DNA from: an uncultured Methanobrevibacter sp.
GTDB lineage: Archaea > Methanobacteriota > Methanobacteria > Methanobacteriales > Methanobacteriaceae
Assembly (NCBI RefSeq): GCF_902801725.1
Contig: NZ_CADCJB010000003.1
Coordinates: 1-64,000 of the forward strand
DNA length: 64,000 nucleotides
Direction of reading: 5' to 3'
Shown: positions 43,665 through 52,722 of the stretch, piece after piece
Numbering within the stretch: the stretch's first letter is position 1
Layout: each line of letters begins with the position of its first letter
Made by a program: the position numbers and the translations under genes
Notes under the pieces: generated by a model
What the model was told of the DNA's origin: nothing
Seen by the model: only the letters and a program-made list of their open reading frames with translations
Database searches by the model: none

Positions 43665-44684
43665 ATGTCAGATGATAAAATTAATATGAATCATGGTGCT
43701 GGTGGGGAAGTAATGGCTAACTTAATAGCTAGCACAGTTTTAGATAATATCACTAAAAAGAGTGTAAATGGTGGTATTAGCTTAGATGATTTGGATGATG
43801 GCGCATCTATTCCATTAGGAGATTATGAAATTGTCGTAACAACTGATGGTCATACTATTGATCCATTGTTCTTCCCCGGTGGAGATATTGGTAGAATTTC
43901 AGCTGCAGGAACCATTAATGATGTTTCTGTAATGGGTGCTCGTCCATTAGCTATTTCCAATGCAATTATTATGCAGGAAGGATTTCCTATCGATGATTTA
44001 GATAGGATAATGAAATCCCTAAATGAAACCTGCGAAGAAGTTGATGTTGCAGTGATTACCGGTGATACCAAGGTGATGCCTCAAGATAAGCTTGAAGGAA
44101 TCGTGATGGTAACTACTGGAATTGGAATTGCCAAGAAAGGTGAAGTGATTCGTGATTCAACTTTGGAGGTTGGAGACAAAATTATCGTTACTGGTAGTTT
44201 AGGAGACCATGGGATGAGTTTAATGTCTTTTAGAGAAGGTTTTGGTTTTGAAACTGATTTGAAATCTGATGTTGCTCCAATGTGGAATATTATTAATAAA
44301 GCATTAGAAATTGGTGGAGTTACAGCAATGAAAGACCCTACCAGAGGGGGTTTTGCTAATGCAATTAATGAAATGGCTTCAAAATCCGGAAATGGAATTA
44401 TTCTTGAACAGGATGCAATTCCAGTAAGGGATGAAGTCCATGCAGTATCTGAAATGTTAGGCATTGACCCATTTGAAGTAGCTAATGAAGGAAAAGTTGT
44501 GATGGGTGTTAAGGCCGATAAGGCTGAAGCAGTCCTTGAAGCTATTAAAGGCGAAAAATATGGTGAAAATGCAGCAATAATTGGTGAAGTAGTCGAAGGG
44601 GATTATGTAATTGTCAACACACCTATTGGTGGTGAAAGAATTCTTGAAGCACCGATTGCTGATCCAGTTCCAAGAGTTTGTTAG
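43665..44684 (+). CDS. hypE: Hydrogenase maturation protein HypE
   Basis: A 339-residue AIR-synthase-like protein that dehydrates the carbamoyl group on its C-terminal cysteine to make the cyanide ligand of NiFe hydrogenase. NMNHGAGGEVMANLI opens the chain, VVTTDGHTIDPLFFPGGDIG and DPTRGGFANAINEMA are the metal and ATP elements, and the chain ends in PRVC, the essential terminal Cys. GGAGATAAA precedes the ATG. Methanogens need it for their NiFe hydrogenases. The RDD gene follows within the same unit. Confidence 0.97.
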   Translation: MSDDKINMNHGAGGEVMANLIASTVLDNITKKSVNGGISLDDLDDGASIPLGDYEIVVTTDGHTIDPLFFPGGDIGRISAAGTINDVSVMGARPLAISNAIIMQEGFPIDDLDRIMKSLNETCEEVDVAVITGDTKVMPQDKLEGIVMVTTGIGIAKKGEVIRDSTLEVGDKIIVTGSLGDHGMSLMSFREGFGFETDLKSDVAPMWNIINKALEIGGVTAMKDPTRGGFANAINEMASKSGNGIILEQDAIPVRDEVHAVSEMLGIDPFEVANEGKVVMGVKADKAEAVLEAIKGEKYGENAAIIGEVVEGDYVIVNTPIGGERILEAPIADPVPRVC

Positions 44685-44692
44685 GTGATAAA

Positions 44693-45100
44693 ATGGCAAG
44701 TGTATTTACAAGGAGAATTTTTGCATATATTCTTGATTTCTTTGTTGTTTCAGCGTTCATGTGGATTGTATCTTATTTATGTTCTCTCATTATGAATCCA
44801 TATGACTCTTCTGCAGTATATCAGTTTTTCCCAACAGTATTGCCTATTTTAATATTAGTCTACTTCATAGTCCTTGAAAAGACTAAAGGAGCTACAGTTG
44901 GTAAAGCTTTAATGTATCTCGAAGTTAGGTCAAGAAACGGAGCTAGAATTAATTGGGCTCAATCTATTGTGCGTAATTTATCTAAAGTTTATTGGGTTCC
45001 TATAATTTTCGATTGGCTCATTGGTAAATTCCTAGGAGCTAATAACAATAGGTTGCTTGGAAGCATTACCAAAACTGTTGTAATTGATGAGCTTAGATAA
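44693..45100 (+). CDS. RDD-family membrane protein
   Basis: A 135-residue RDD-domain protein with two or three membrane segments (ILDFFVVSAFMWIVSYLCSLI, VLPILILVYFIVLEKTKGATVGKALM). RRIFAYILDFF holds the Arg and Asp of the family name. I chose the ATG behind TAGGTGATAAA, overlapping nothing but starting 8 bases after hypE. RDD proteins are implicated in ion transport or as accessory membrane factors; function here unknown. Confidence 0.82.
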   Translation: MASVFTRRIFAYILDFFVVSAFMWIVSYLCSLIMNPYDSSAVYQFFPTVLPILILVYFIVLEKTKGATVGKALMYLEVRSRNGARINWAQSIVRNLSKVYWVPIIFDWLIGKFLGANNNRLLGSITKTVVIDELR

Positions 45101-45123
45101 GCTCTCTTCTTTTTTATTTTTTG

Positions 45124-45768
45124 ATGGTTATGATTCGAAAGATTCAGGTTTTGTGGTATTTGAACAAGGAAGATTTGGAGAATTATTGCATTGATTTTAA
45201 GGAATACAAGTCCCATAAGCTTGAAGGATATGAAATCTGCGATGTAGATGAGGATTTGATTTACGATTTGTGCGATATTGATTCTGATAGGCTGGAGCCT
45301 ATAGGTTACTTTAAAAATCAGAAGGAAATTGAAAATTATGTCGTTGACTTTGTAACAGACAACGAATATGAATTAAGTCTCGATTCTCCAGAGCTTAAAG
45401 CCAAAATAGATGATGCGATTGCTTCTATTGATTTTTCAGGAGAGGACTATTATATTTCCATTGGTGGCGGAATTGGCTGTGAGGGAAATAAGGTTGTCAG
45501 TTGGTTTGATTCACTTAAAAATGAATACAAGACTTTAACCCGTGAAAAATTATGGGTTTTGGCAGTGACAGGATATGATCCCTATGATTTGTCATTGACT
45601 GGAAAGACTTTATCGTATATCCTTGCAGATATCTTAAATTTAAATGAATCTTCACTGGATAACCTGATTCCAAACAAGGGCCATATAACTGCTGAAGAAT
45701 GGAATGAAATTTTGGACAAAGTTTATAAGAAAAATAAAATATATTTAGGTTTAAATAGGGTTGTTTAA
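45124..45768 (+). CDS. Hypothetical protein downstream of the RDD gene
   Basis: A 214-residue acidic soluble protein. The start is uncertain: ATGs at 45124 and 45130 are both possible and neither has a clear ribosome binding site. A glycine-rich YYISIGGGIGCEGNKVV strand-turn in the middle and YDLCDIDSDRLEPIG near the N-terminus stand out, but no family is recognised. The DSPELKAKIDDAIASID helix is typical of intracellular helical domains. Confidence 0.6.
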   Translation: MVMIRKIQVLWYLNKEDLENYCIDFKEYKSHKLEGYEICDVDEDLIYDLCDIDSDRLEPIGYFKNQKEIENYVVDFVTDNEYELSLDSPELKAKIDDAIASIDFSGEDYYISIGGGIGCEGNKVVSWFDSLKNEYKTLTREKLWVLAVTGYDPYDLSLTGKTLSYILADILNLNESSLDNLIPNKGHITAEEWNEILDKVYKKNKIYLGLNRVV

Positions 45769-45941
45769 GTTATTTTTCTCCTTTTAAATTCTTTGGTTCG
45801 AAACAGGAAATTTTAGCCAGTTTGCTGTAGATTAGTACTTTTTTTATTCATTGCCAAATTCTCAAAACATATTTTAAAAAAAGACATTCATCACATTTTT
45901 TTGTGGCGTTTTAACCTGTGTCAATTGAATTTTTCAGATTC

Positions 45942-46111
45942 TTAAACAGGTATTGCATTTCCATCAATTACTTCAATGTATTCTCGGCATTTTCATAGTT
46001 GATTGTTGCTGTTTCCGTTTTGTTTTCAACAGTGTATTTTCGCTAGTAAATGAATTAGCTGCCGTAAGTCAAATGCCAACTAAAAATATTGTCTGCAGGA
46101 TTATTGAATTT
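45942..46111 (-). pseudogene. Decayed gene remnant
   Basis: This part of a 358-base gap without an intact gene reads on the minus strand like a broken protein: KFNNPADNIFSWHLTYGS, then a stop, FIY, a second stop, RKYTVENKTETATINYENA, a one-base shift, and EYIEVIDGNAIPV before a stop. The segments are coding-like and consecutive. No family is recognised. The rest of the gap (45769-45941, 46112-46126) shows no further coding pattern, and I see no RNA gene there. Confidence 0.45.
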
Positions 46112-46126
46112 TCTGTCCGTTCCTAA

Positions 46127-46816
46127 TTATCCTTTTTTGTGTTCGCAGTATCTTTTATATCTGCAGGATCTGCATTTATTAGGATTTTTGGTTGGTATGA
46201 ATGGCTTTGAACCATCAAGCAAGCCTTGCATTCTTTCAATTGTAAATTCAATTTCCTTTTCGATTTCAGGTGTGAATATTTCAATCCAAAAGAGGTTGCT
46301 TGTTCCACGTTCTCTTAGGGCTGCTTTGATAGGCCTTGAATCATTTGTCATGTCTTTGAAGGCAAGACAATATGCTCTTACCTGGTTCATTGTTGATTGG
46401 TAAGGTGTTCTTCCCGGTTTGTCATCGATTATTACAATTTTTTCCGGTGTCATCCAGATTTCATCGATGTATCCTCTAATGCCATAGCGGGGTGATATGA
46501 CAAAACATTCCCTTGACATGCTTGCTTCACTTTTTGATATTTCAACGGCTTCTTCAAATGTTGTGGGTGTTGCATCCTGTTTGAAGATGGTTTCAAGCTG
46601 GTTGTGGATTTCACTTCCGTGGGTCATTGCACTTGTAGGTGCAGTTTCAATGCCTTTCATGTATTCGAGATATATCTGGTATTCACAATATCCTTGCTGA
46701 TTTAACCAGCTAATGGGGAAATTGTTTTTACCTTCGATAATTTGAATACCTTTTATGTCAGGATGCTCTTTAATTTCATATTCTTTTCCATATCCTGTAA
46801 TGTTTTTTTGTTGCAT
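46127..46816 (-). CDS. Cas4-like PD-(D/E)XK nuclease with iron-sulfur cysteines
   Basis: A 229-residue nuclease of the Cas4/RecB-type family. One Cys stands near residue 40 (GYCEYQIYLEYM) and three at the C-terminus (CRSCRYKRYC), the arrangement that binds a [4Fe-4S] cluster in Cas4. Catalytic residues are the His in THGSEIH, Asp in GYIDEIWM and the D-X-K in IIDDKPGR, near residues 65, 115 and 130. No cas genes or repeats are in the window, so it is a stand-alone homologue of unknown DNA-repair role. Divergent from the radical SAM gene 86 bases away. Confidence 0.85.
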   Translation of the reverse strand: MQQKNITGYGKEYEIKEHPDIKGIQIIEGKNNFPISWLNQQGYCEYQIYLEYMKGIETAPTSAMTHGSEIHNQLETIFKQDATPTTFEEAVEISKSEASMSRECFVISPRYGIRGYIDEIWMTPEKIVIIDDKPGRTPYQSTMNQVRAYCLAFKDMTNDSRPIKAALRERGTSNLFWIEIFTPEIEKEIEFTIERMQGLLDGSKPFIPTKNPNKCRSCRYKRYCEHKKG

Positions 46817-46902
46817 AATTGTATTTAGTATTTTTTAATACTTATTATTTTACGAATGCTCTCTCGCTTTTTTTAAATAGTATTTTGGATATATTAAAAT
46901 TC

Positions 46903-47763
46903 ATGCACTATGTTTCATCAAAATCTATCCTTTCAAAAAATAATGGGATGAATCTGTATAGAGGCTGTACTCATGGCTGCATATACTGTGATTCCAGAAG
47001 TGAAGTTTATGGAATGGACCATAAATTTGAGGATATTGAAGTAAAGGAAAATTCCATTGAATTGCTTAAAAAAGAATTGATTAAAAGGCCAAAATCAATG
47101 GTTGGAACAGGGGCGATGACTGACCCATACATTCCCCTTGAAAAACATTTGGAATATGTAAGGCATGCATTGGAGCTGATTGACAGATATGGGTTTGGTT
47201 TTACATGCATTACAAAGTCTGATCTTGTATTAAGGGACTTGGATTTGCTTAAAAAAATCAACTCAAACACAAAGGCAGTTGTTCAGATGACATTGACAAC
47301 TTCTGATGATGATTTGTGCAGTATCCTTGAGCCTAACGTTTGCAGCACTTCCAGACGCATTGAAGTGCTTGATGTTTTGAGGGATGAAGGAATTCCAACC
47401 GTTGTTTGGTTGTGTCCGATTTTACCTTACATTAACGATACCAAAAGAAATATCACTTCGATTTTGGATTCCTGCATTGAAGCGGAAGTGAAGGGAATAA
47501 TATGCTTCAATATGGGGCTGACCTTAAGAAGGGGCAACAGGGAATACTTCTATGAAAAACTGGATGTGAATTTTCCAGGTTTAAAAGATAGGTATATTGA
47601 AGAGTTTGGAGACAGCTATTCGATTCCATCACCTAAAAACGATGAGCTGATGGAAATATTCAGACAAAAAACTTCAAAAAACAATATCCTAAACCGTCCT
47701 CAGGAAATATTTGAATATCTTCATGATTTTCCTCAAAAGTCCTATCAGACTAAATTAATTTAA
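46903..47763 (+). CDS. Radical SAM protein (photolyase-like/Rv2578c-type group)
   Basis: A 286-residue radical SAM enzyme. The cluster motif RGCTHGCIYCDSR (CX3CX2C) follows KNNGMNLY near the N-terminus; GTGAMTDPYIPLEK and TCITKSDLVLRDLDLL match the group of spore-photoproduct-lyase-related radical SAM proteins. The substrate is unknown. I use the ATG giving MHYVSSKS, because the longer open frame upstream is hydrophobic and lacks a ribosome binding site. It is divergent from the Cas4-like gene, which may share its promoter region. Confidence 0.88.
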   Translation: MHYVSSKSILSKNNGMNLYRGCTHGCIYCDSRSEVYGMDHKFEDIEVKENSIELLKKELIKRPKSMVGTGAMTDPYIPLEKHLEYVRHALELIDRYGFGFTCITKSDLVLRDLDLLKKINSNTKAVVQMTLTTSDDDLCSILEPNVCSTSRRIEVLDVLRDEGIPTVVWLCPILPYINDTKRNITSILDSCIEAEVKGIICFNMGLTLRRGNREYFYEKLDVNFPGLKDRYIEEFGDSYSIPSPKNDELMEIFRQKTSKNNILNRPQEIFEYLHDFPQKSYQTKLI

Positions 47764-47787
47764 ATAACTGTTTTTTTAAATATTAAT

Positions 47788-49071
47788 ATGATGAATTTTG
47801 ATGATTTAAATATTTCGGATGAAATCAAAAAAGCGATTGTTGAGATGGGTTTTGAAAAAGCAACGCCCATTCAAAAAAAGGCAATTCCTATAGGATTGAA
47901 GGGAATGGATATAACTGCTCAGGCACAAACTGGAAGCGGAAAAACCCTCGCATTTTCAATTCCAATTCTTCAAAAGATTTTCGTTCCCGACAGGTCTCCG
48001 CAGGCCATTATATTATGCCCCACAAGGGAGCTGTGCATTCAGGTTGCAGGTGAGATTGAAAAACTGGCAAAACACATTAAAAAGCTCAAAGTTTTGGCGG
48101 TTTATGGGGGTCAAAGCATTGGAAAGCAAACAAGAGTTCTTAAAAAAGGTGTTCATATTGTTGTTGGAACTCCCGGACGTGTCATTGACCATATTCAAAG
48201 GAAAAATCTTGATTTGATTGGTGTTGAAAGCGTTGTTTTGGATGAAGCGGATGAGATGCTTGACATGGGCTTTAGGGAGGATATAGAAACAATTCTAAAG
48301 AATACTCCTCACCAAAGGCAAACTTTACTTTTCTCGGCTACAATACCTCGCCAGATTAGAAGGATTGCTGAGAATTATCAAAAAAATCCGAAATTTATTA
48401 AAATAGGGTCCAATAAAAAAACTATTCCAAAAATCACCCAATATTCATTTAAAACAAATCCGAAATATAAGTTTGATGATTTATGCAATTTGTTCGAGGC
48501 ATATGACGTTAAATCTGCATTGATATTCTGCAACACTAAAAAGGGAGTTGATTTCGTATTTAAAAATCTGAAGAAGAATGATTATTCCTCTGATGCGCTC
48601 CATGGGGACATGACCCAAAAAATACGTGACAAGGTAATGAATAAATTCAGAAACGGTAATGTTCGCTTTTTGGTTGCAACCGACGTTGCTGCAAGGGGAT
48701 TGGATATTTCTAATTTGGATGTGGTTGTTAATTATGATGTTCCTCAAAATTTCGATGATTATACTCACAGAATCGGAAGGACTGCCAGAGCAGGAAATGC
48801 AGGTTTTGCATTTACTTTAGTCACCTCCCGAGATTCAAATTTGTTTGATAATATCAAAAAGCAAAGTAAAGTAAGAATCATTGAAAAGGATATTCCAAGC
48901 GATGATGAAATTGACATGCTGAAAAGCAAGGTGATTTTGGAGAGAGTAAAAAATTCAATTAAGAATGATGATTTGGACAAATATAAAAAGCTGATAAAAA
49001 ATAGTTCTTCTAAAACTTTTTCAAGTGATGATATTGCTTCGGCGTTATTAAAGATGATGAGGGAAAATTAA
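47788..49071 (+). CDS. DEAD-box RNA helicase
   Basis: A 427-residue helicase. The Q motif (FEKATPIQKKAIP), Walker A AQTGSGKT, PTRELCIQV, TPGRVIDHI, DEAD in VVLDEADEMLDMGF, SATIPRQI, IFCNTKKG, DVAARGLDI and HRIGRTARAG are all present in order, so it should be an active ATP-dependent RNA unwinding protein, related to DeaD/CsdA. The last about 60 residues are a short charged tail. It ends exactly where the convergent regulator gene ends (no gap). Confidence 0.96.
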   Translation: MMNFDDLNISDEIKKAIVEMGFEKATPIQKKAIPIGLKGMDITAQAQTGSGKTLAFSIPILQKIFVPDRSPQAIILCPTRELCIQVAGEIEKLAKHIKKLKVLAVYGGQSIGKQTRVLKKGVHIVVGTPGRVIDHIQRKNLDLIGVESVVLDEADEMLDMGFREDIETILKNTPHQRQTLLFSATIPRQIRRIAENYQKNPKFIKIGSNKKTIPKITQYSFKTNPKYKFDDLCNLFEAYDVKSALIFCNTKKGVDFVFKNLKKNDYSSDALHGDMTQKIRDKVMNKFRNGNVRFLVATDVAARGLDISNLDVVVNYDVPQNFDDYTHRIGRTARAGNAGFAFTLVTSRDSNLFDNIKKQSKVRIIEKDIPSDDEIDMLKSKVILERVKNSIKNDDLDKYKKLIKNSSSKTFSSDDIASALLKMMREN

Positions 49072-49875
49072 TTATTTTCCGCCATCGATAATATTAAATT
49101 TGATTTTTTCATTTTCAAGCTCACGGATAAATGCTTTACTCATATCCCCAACACATATGGCAATAACATTCAATCCTTTACGGGCTGCATTTGCAGTTGC
49201 CTGAGGAGCTGCAAATTCAATGTCTATTGGAATATTAAGTTTGTTTGCAACAGCACGTGCAACAGTACCTGCAATGGCAACTTTATCTATTTTTTCGCCA
49301 CTGTTGGTTCCATTTTTGTAAATGTTGCCGATTAATTCCAAATCACAAACTTTTGAACCGCCGTCCTTGATTGTCGGAACATTGATGACAGTAACTTCAC
49401 CAACACTCATATCAATCATTCCTGTGAGATTGGTCAGTGATACATCGCATTCTGCTTCAGCATCTTCTAAAACGACTCCAGTTGCATTTTCTTCTTTTTT
49501 ATGTGCGTATAAAACTCCATCTTCCATATAAAGTCCAACGATATCATCTTTTTTCAAGTTTTCAGTAGCTATGGCTGGCCATATGGTCTTGTAATGGTTC
49601 ATAGTTTCTAAAACAGAATCAGTATATTTTCTTAAACTTATTGCATCTCTTTTAACTTTATCAATACCTGATTGAGTTATTTTATAAGGAGACCTGCCGT
49701 CTTTGGAAGTTATATATCCTAATTCCATTAATGTTTTTATATTTTCGGAAACCGCCTGTATGGTAATTCCCAAACTGTTAGCCAAATCTTTTTGTTTAAG
49801 GTGAGGGTCTTGCTTGGATATTTCACTTAATATTTGAAAGTGAGTAAGCGCACCTCTTTTTTTAAATGCCTTCAT
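49072..49875 (-). CDS. HTH transcriptional regulator with C-terminal ligand-like domain
   Basis: A 267-residue protein. Residues about 1-75 form a winged helix of MarR-like type (THFQILSEISKQDPHLKQKD, SLGITIQAVSENIKTL). The long C-terminal part has a hydrophilic strand-rich segment (LENLKKDDIVGLYMEDGVLYAHKKEE) and an alpha/beta end (DKVAIAGTVARAVANKLNIP, LNVIAICVGDMSKAFI), resembling an archaeal regulator family conserved in Methanobacteriales; the ligand is unknown. The ATG nine bases after AGGGGA is preferred to two in-frame ATGs upstream. Confidence 0.75.
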   Translation of the reverse strand: MKAFKKRGALTHFQILSEISKQDPHLKQKDLANSLGITIQAVSENIKTLMELGYITSKDGRSPYKITQSGIDKVKRDAISLRKYTDSVLETMNHYKTIWPAIATENLKKDDIVGLYMEDGVLYAHKKEENATGVVLEDAEAECDVSLTNLTGMIDMSVGEVTVINVPTIKDGGSKVCDLELIGNIYKNGTNSGEKIDKVAIAGTVARAVANKLNIPIDIEFAAPQATANAARKGLNVIAICVGDMSKAFIRELENEKIKFNIIDGGK

Positions 49876-49933
49876 AATTTTCATTCCCCTAATTGCTATG
49901 ATTATATATTTATTCAAGTATATTTAAATATAT

Positions 49934-51340
49934 TTAGTTTGTAAGTTGACCTGTTAATTTTTCATTGAATAATTCAATAAATTGACATTTATTTTCAACA
50001 GGTATGTATGCTCCGCATGCCATTGCATGCCCTCCACCTGTGCCGCCAACTTCTCTTGAAATTTCACGGATTATGTTTCCGAAATGTATTCCATCATAGG
50101 AAAGTAATCTGGAACATCTGAGTGAAACTTTAAGTCCTTCATCATCGGTTTGCGTAAAGCCTATAACTGGTTTTTTCCAGTTGCAGTATCCTAAAATCAT
50201 TCCGGTAACTGTTCCAACAATTTCAGGCTTGATTCCTGTTCCGTCAAAGTATTGGAGATTTTCCAGTTCAATGATATTTGTTTCATCGCTTTCTGCAATC
50301 TGTGAAATTGAAGTTGCCAGATTATATCGGTGGGTTTTGCTGATTGCCTCCAATTGATCCAAAGCTTCGATTCTGTCTCCCTTTAGAACTTCCATTGCCA
50401 CTTTTTCTTCATGATTCCTGCCGCATGCATTCATAGCAGTTGAAAATTCAGAACCATCCCTTAAAAAACTGTCTTCATCCTCTTTTAGGAATGTATATGA
50501 GTCTCCAATAATCAATTGGGGGATATATTTGATATATCTTCCTGGAACGACTTTGGAAATCATTTCAACCAATTTTTGGTACAGTTTAACCTTTTCATCC
50601 ATGGTAAGTTCATTTAATGTTTTCCTCTTGTGTTTTTCATCTATGCCCAATTCTTCTAGAATAGCCATGGTTTCAGCGGTGTTGTTTGTGATTGGCAGTT
50701 TGACGTCGCTGAAATATGAAAGTGCGACGAATAGTGGGCGGGTATTTCTTCCATAGATGTTGATGTCGTTTTCAGTTAGTTCAAGATATCCTCCATCGAC
50801 AGCATCCTTTTGAATAATCTTGTTTAGGCCTTCAAAATGTCCTGTTTTTGTATTTTGCATATCTCCGATGGCTGAAAGAACTCCAATCCAACTTAAGTCA
50901 TAGTAACCGAATTCTTTAGCTAAAAAGTAACATAGTCCGCCACCGCAGACATAATATGACCCGTCAATGCCGTGATGAATAGGATTGATTTCAAGATATG
51001 TGTAATCTTTGTTGTCCTTGTAGTCAAGGTCTCTTAATGGGGGGTGGTGGTCCAGTATAATTATTTTTTGACCTTCTTTGGCTTTCGTATCAATTCTCTG
51101 ACCTGATCCCAAATCTGAGAAGATTGTCAGCTCATGGTCCAATTCTATATCGTCCAAAACATCAAGATTAACAAAATCGATGTCATGAACTTTATTTTGT
51201 CTGTCAAGGATGGTTGATAATATTGCGCCTGAACAGATACCGTCACAGTCAATATGTGAGTATATCTTAATGTCGGAGGAGTTTTCAATAATTTCCTTTG
51301 CATTTTTGTACTGTTCAGACATTGATTGTGGTATTTCCAT
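49934..51340 (-). CDS. DHH-family nuclease, archaeal RecJ-like
   Basis: A 468-residue DHH/DHHA1 phosphoesterase of the archaeal RecJ/GAN type. IYSHIDCDGICSGAI is the first motif, the second metal site is the aspartate in FSDLGSG, the DHH motif lies in ILDHHPPLRDL near residue 100, and the C-terminal DHHA1 signature is GGTGGGHAMACGAY. Archaeal members bind GINS and digest single-stranded DNA, so a replication or repair role is likely. It is transcribed behind SRP19 with a five-base gap. Confidence 0.88.
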   Translation of the reverse strand: MEIPQSMSEQYKNAKEIIENSSDIKIYSHIDCDGICSGAILSTILDRQNKVHDIDFVNLDVLDDIELDHELTIFSDLGSGQRIDTKAKEGQKIIILDHHPPLRDLDYKDNKDYTYLEINPIHHGIDGSYYVCGGGLCYFLAKEFGYYDLSWIGVLSAIGDMQNTKTGHFEGLNKIIQKDAVDGGYLELTENDINIYGRNTRPLFVALSYFSDVKLPITNNTAETMAILEELGIDEKHKRKTLNELTMDEKVKLYQKLVEMISKVVPGRYIKYIPQLIIGDSYTFLKEDEDSFLRDGSEFSTAMNACGRNHEEKVAMEVLKGDRIEALDQLEAISKTHRYNLATSISQIAESDETNIIELENLQYFDGTGIKPEIVGTVTGMILGYCNWKKPVIGFTQTDDEGLKVSLRCSRLLSYDGIHFGNIIREISREVGGTGGGHAMACGAYIPVENKCQFIELFNEKLTGQLTN

Positions 51341-51345
51341 AGTAA

Positions 51346-51615
51346 TCAGTTTCTTATTTCTTTAATTTTCAAGCTTATTTCACGGATAAGTTCCAATTTG
51401 GTCTTATCCCATTCTACCAGTACTCTTCCGGATTTTTCATACCATTTTCCAGGATATGAAAATTCCTTTTGCACACTATATTTTAAATTGAGTCTTTTAA
51501 GTGCAGTTTCAATGTCTTTGACTGTCGGTTCGCTAACGCAATCGTTTTTGGCGATTTTGCGGCCTTCAGAAAGACTTAAGTTTTTATCTATATATTGTGG
51601 CCATACAGTAATCAT
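51346..51615 (-). CDS. srp19: Signal recognition particle protein SRP19
   Basis: An 89-residue RNA-binding protein. VWPQYIDKNLSLSEGRKIAK near the N-terminus and the C-terminal EKSGRVLVEWDK are the family marks, length matching other archaeal SRP19. It binds helix 8/6 of 7S RNA and lets SRP54 bind. It is followed after five bases by the RecJ-like gene; upstream is glf with a short gap, but its own start has AGGTGAAAAT. Confidence 0.95.
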   Translation of the reverse strand: MITVWPQYIDKNLSLSEGRKIAKNDCVSEPTVKDIETALKRLNLKYSVQKEFSYPGKWYEKSGRVLVEWDKTKLELIREISLKIKEIRN

Positions 51616-51623
51616 ATTTTCAC

Positions 51624-52718
51624 CTATTTAATTTGATTTTCAAAGATGTCCAATGCATCTCTGACAACTAAATCCATATTGTAATATTTATATTTGGCTA
51701 ATCTTCCTGCAAATATTACATTTTCTTCTTTTTCCATTTCAGCTTCATATAATTTGAATTTATCAAGATATTCCTGTGTCGGATAAGGATAACATTTCTC
51801 ACCGTTGAATCCAGGATATTCTCTCATGATGGCAGTTTTTCCTTCCACATCCTGCCAGGTCAATTTCTTGAATTCTGTAATTCTTGTAAAGTAAGGGTCA
51901 TTTGGGTAGTTGACTACAGCAACATCCTGGAATGAATCTTTATCTAAAATTTCATATACAAAGTTCAAGCATCTATATAACAGTTCTCCGTATTTGTAAT
52001 CGTAAAAGTAATCAATTGGACCGGTATATATTAGGGTTTCATAATTTATCTTATCAATGTAATCCTTATAATCTGATTTGAGACCTATGTGGATATTGTC
52101 GCTTTTTGCCATATTTTCACACATTTTGGTGAAACCCTCTTTAGGCATTCCCTGATAGGTGTCTGCAAAGTATCTGTCGTCATGATTGAATCTGAACGGA
52201 ATTCTTGAAATGACGCTTGAGCTTAAGTTGGCGGCTGATGTTCCCCATTGCTTTTCGGTGTAGTTTTTAAATAATTTTTCGTAAATGTCACGACCAGCAT
52301 TTTTCAAAACCACGTCTTCTGAGGATTTCACCTCATCGATATCTTCTTTGTGGTCATCAATCCATTTGCGCATTGAGTCTTCATCCAAATCCAAATCGTA
52401 TAACGCATTTAGGGTATCGATGCAGATTGGCATAGGCACGAGTTTTCCATCAACGCAGCTTAAGACCCTGTGGACATAATCGTTCCATTCAGTAAATTGT
52501 GAAAGGTAATCGTGGACTTTCTTGTCGTTTGTATGGTAAATGTGAGGTCCGTATTTTTGAATTAAAATTCCGTTGTCATAAAAATCATATACGTTTCCTC
52601 CGATGTGGTCTCTCTTTTCAATGACAAGGACTTTCTCATCCAACTCATTTGCAATTCTTTCAGCTATTGTCAGTCCTGAAAGGCCGGCGCCTACAATTAC
52701 ATATTTATAATCAGCCAT
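51624..52718 (-). CDS. glf: UDP-galactopyranose mutase
   Basis: A 364-residue FAD enzyme that interconverts UDP-galactopyranose and UDP-galactofuranose. The dinucleotide fold is VIVGAGLSGLTIAERIA, with VIEKRDHIGGNVYD; YGPHIYHTNDKKV, the substrate site in WGTSAANLSSSVISRIPFRF, and the C-terminal FAGRLAKYKYYNMD are all typical. I chose the ATG behind AAAGGAGTGAAAAG. It stands 4 bases after a family 2 glycosyltransferase gene, which suggests galactofuranose in a surface polymer. Confidence 0.94.
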   Translation of the reverse strand: MADYKYVIVGAGLSGLTIAERIANELDEKVLVIEKRDHIGGNVYDFYDNGILIQKYGPHIYHTNDKKVHDYLSQFTEWNDYVHRVLSCVDGKLVPMPICIDTLNALYDLDLDEDSMRKWIDDHKEDIDEVKSSEDVVLKNAGRDIYEKLFKNYTEKQWGTSAANLSSSVISRIPFRFNHDDRYFADTYQGMPKEGFTKMCENMAKSDNIHIGLKSDYKDYIDKINYETLIYTGPIDYFYDYKYGELLYRCLNFVYEILDKDSFQDVAVVNYPNDPYFTRITEFKKLTWQDVEGKTAIMREYPGFNGEKCYPYPTQEYLDKFKLYEAEMEKEENVIFAGRLAKYKYYNMDLVVRDALDIFENQIK

Positions 52719-52722
52719 CTTT

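Noticed and set aside
44081-44464. Minus-strand open frame of 127 codons
   Set aside because: Antisense to hypE; no start signal and no family.
46127-46816. A CRISPR-Cas locus around the Cas4-like gene
   Set aside because: No repeat array and no other cas gene was found within the window on either side.
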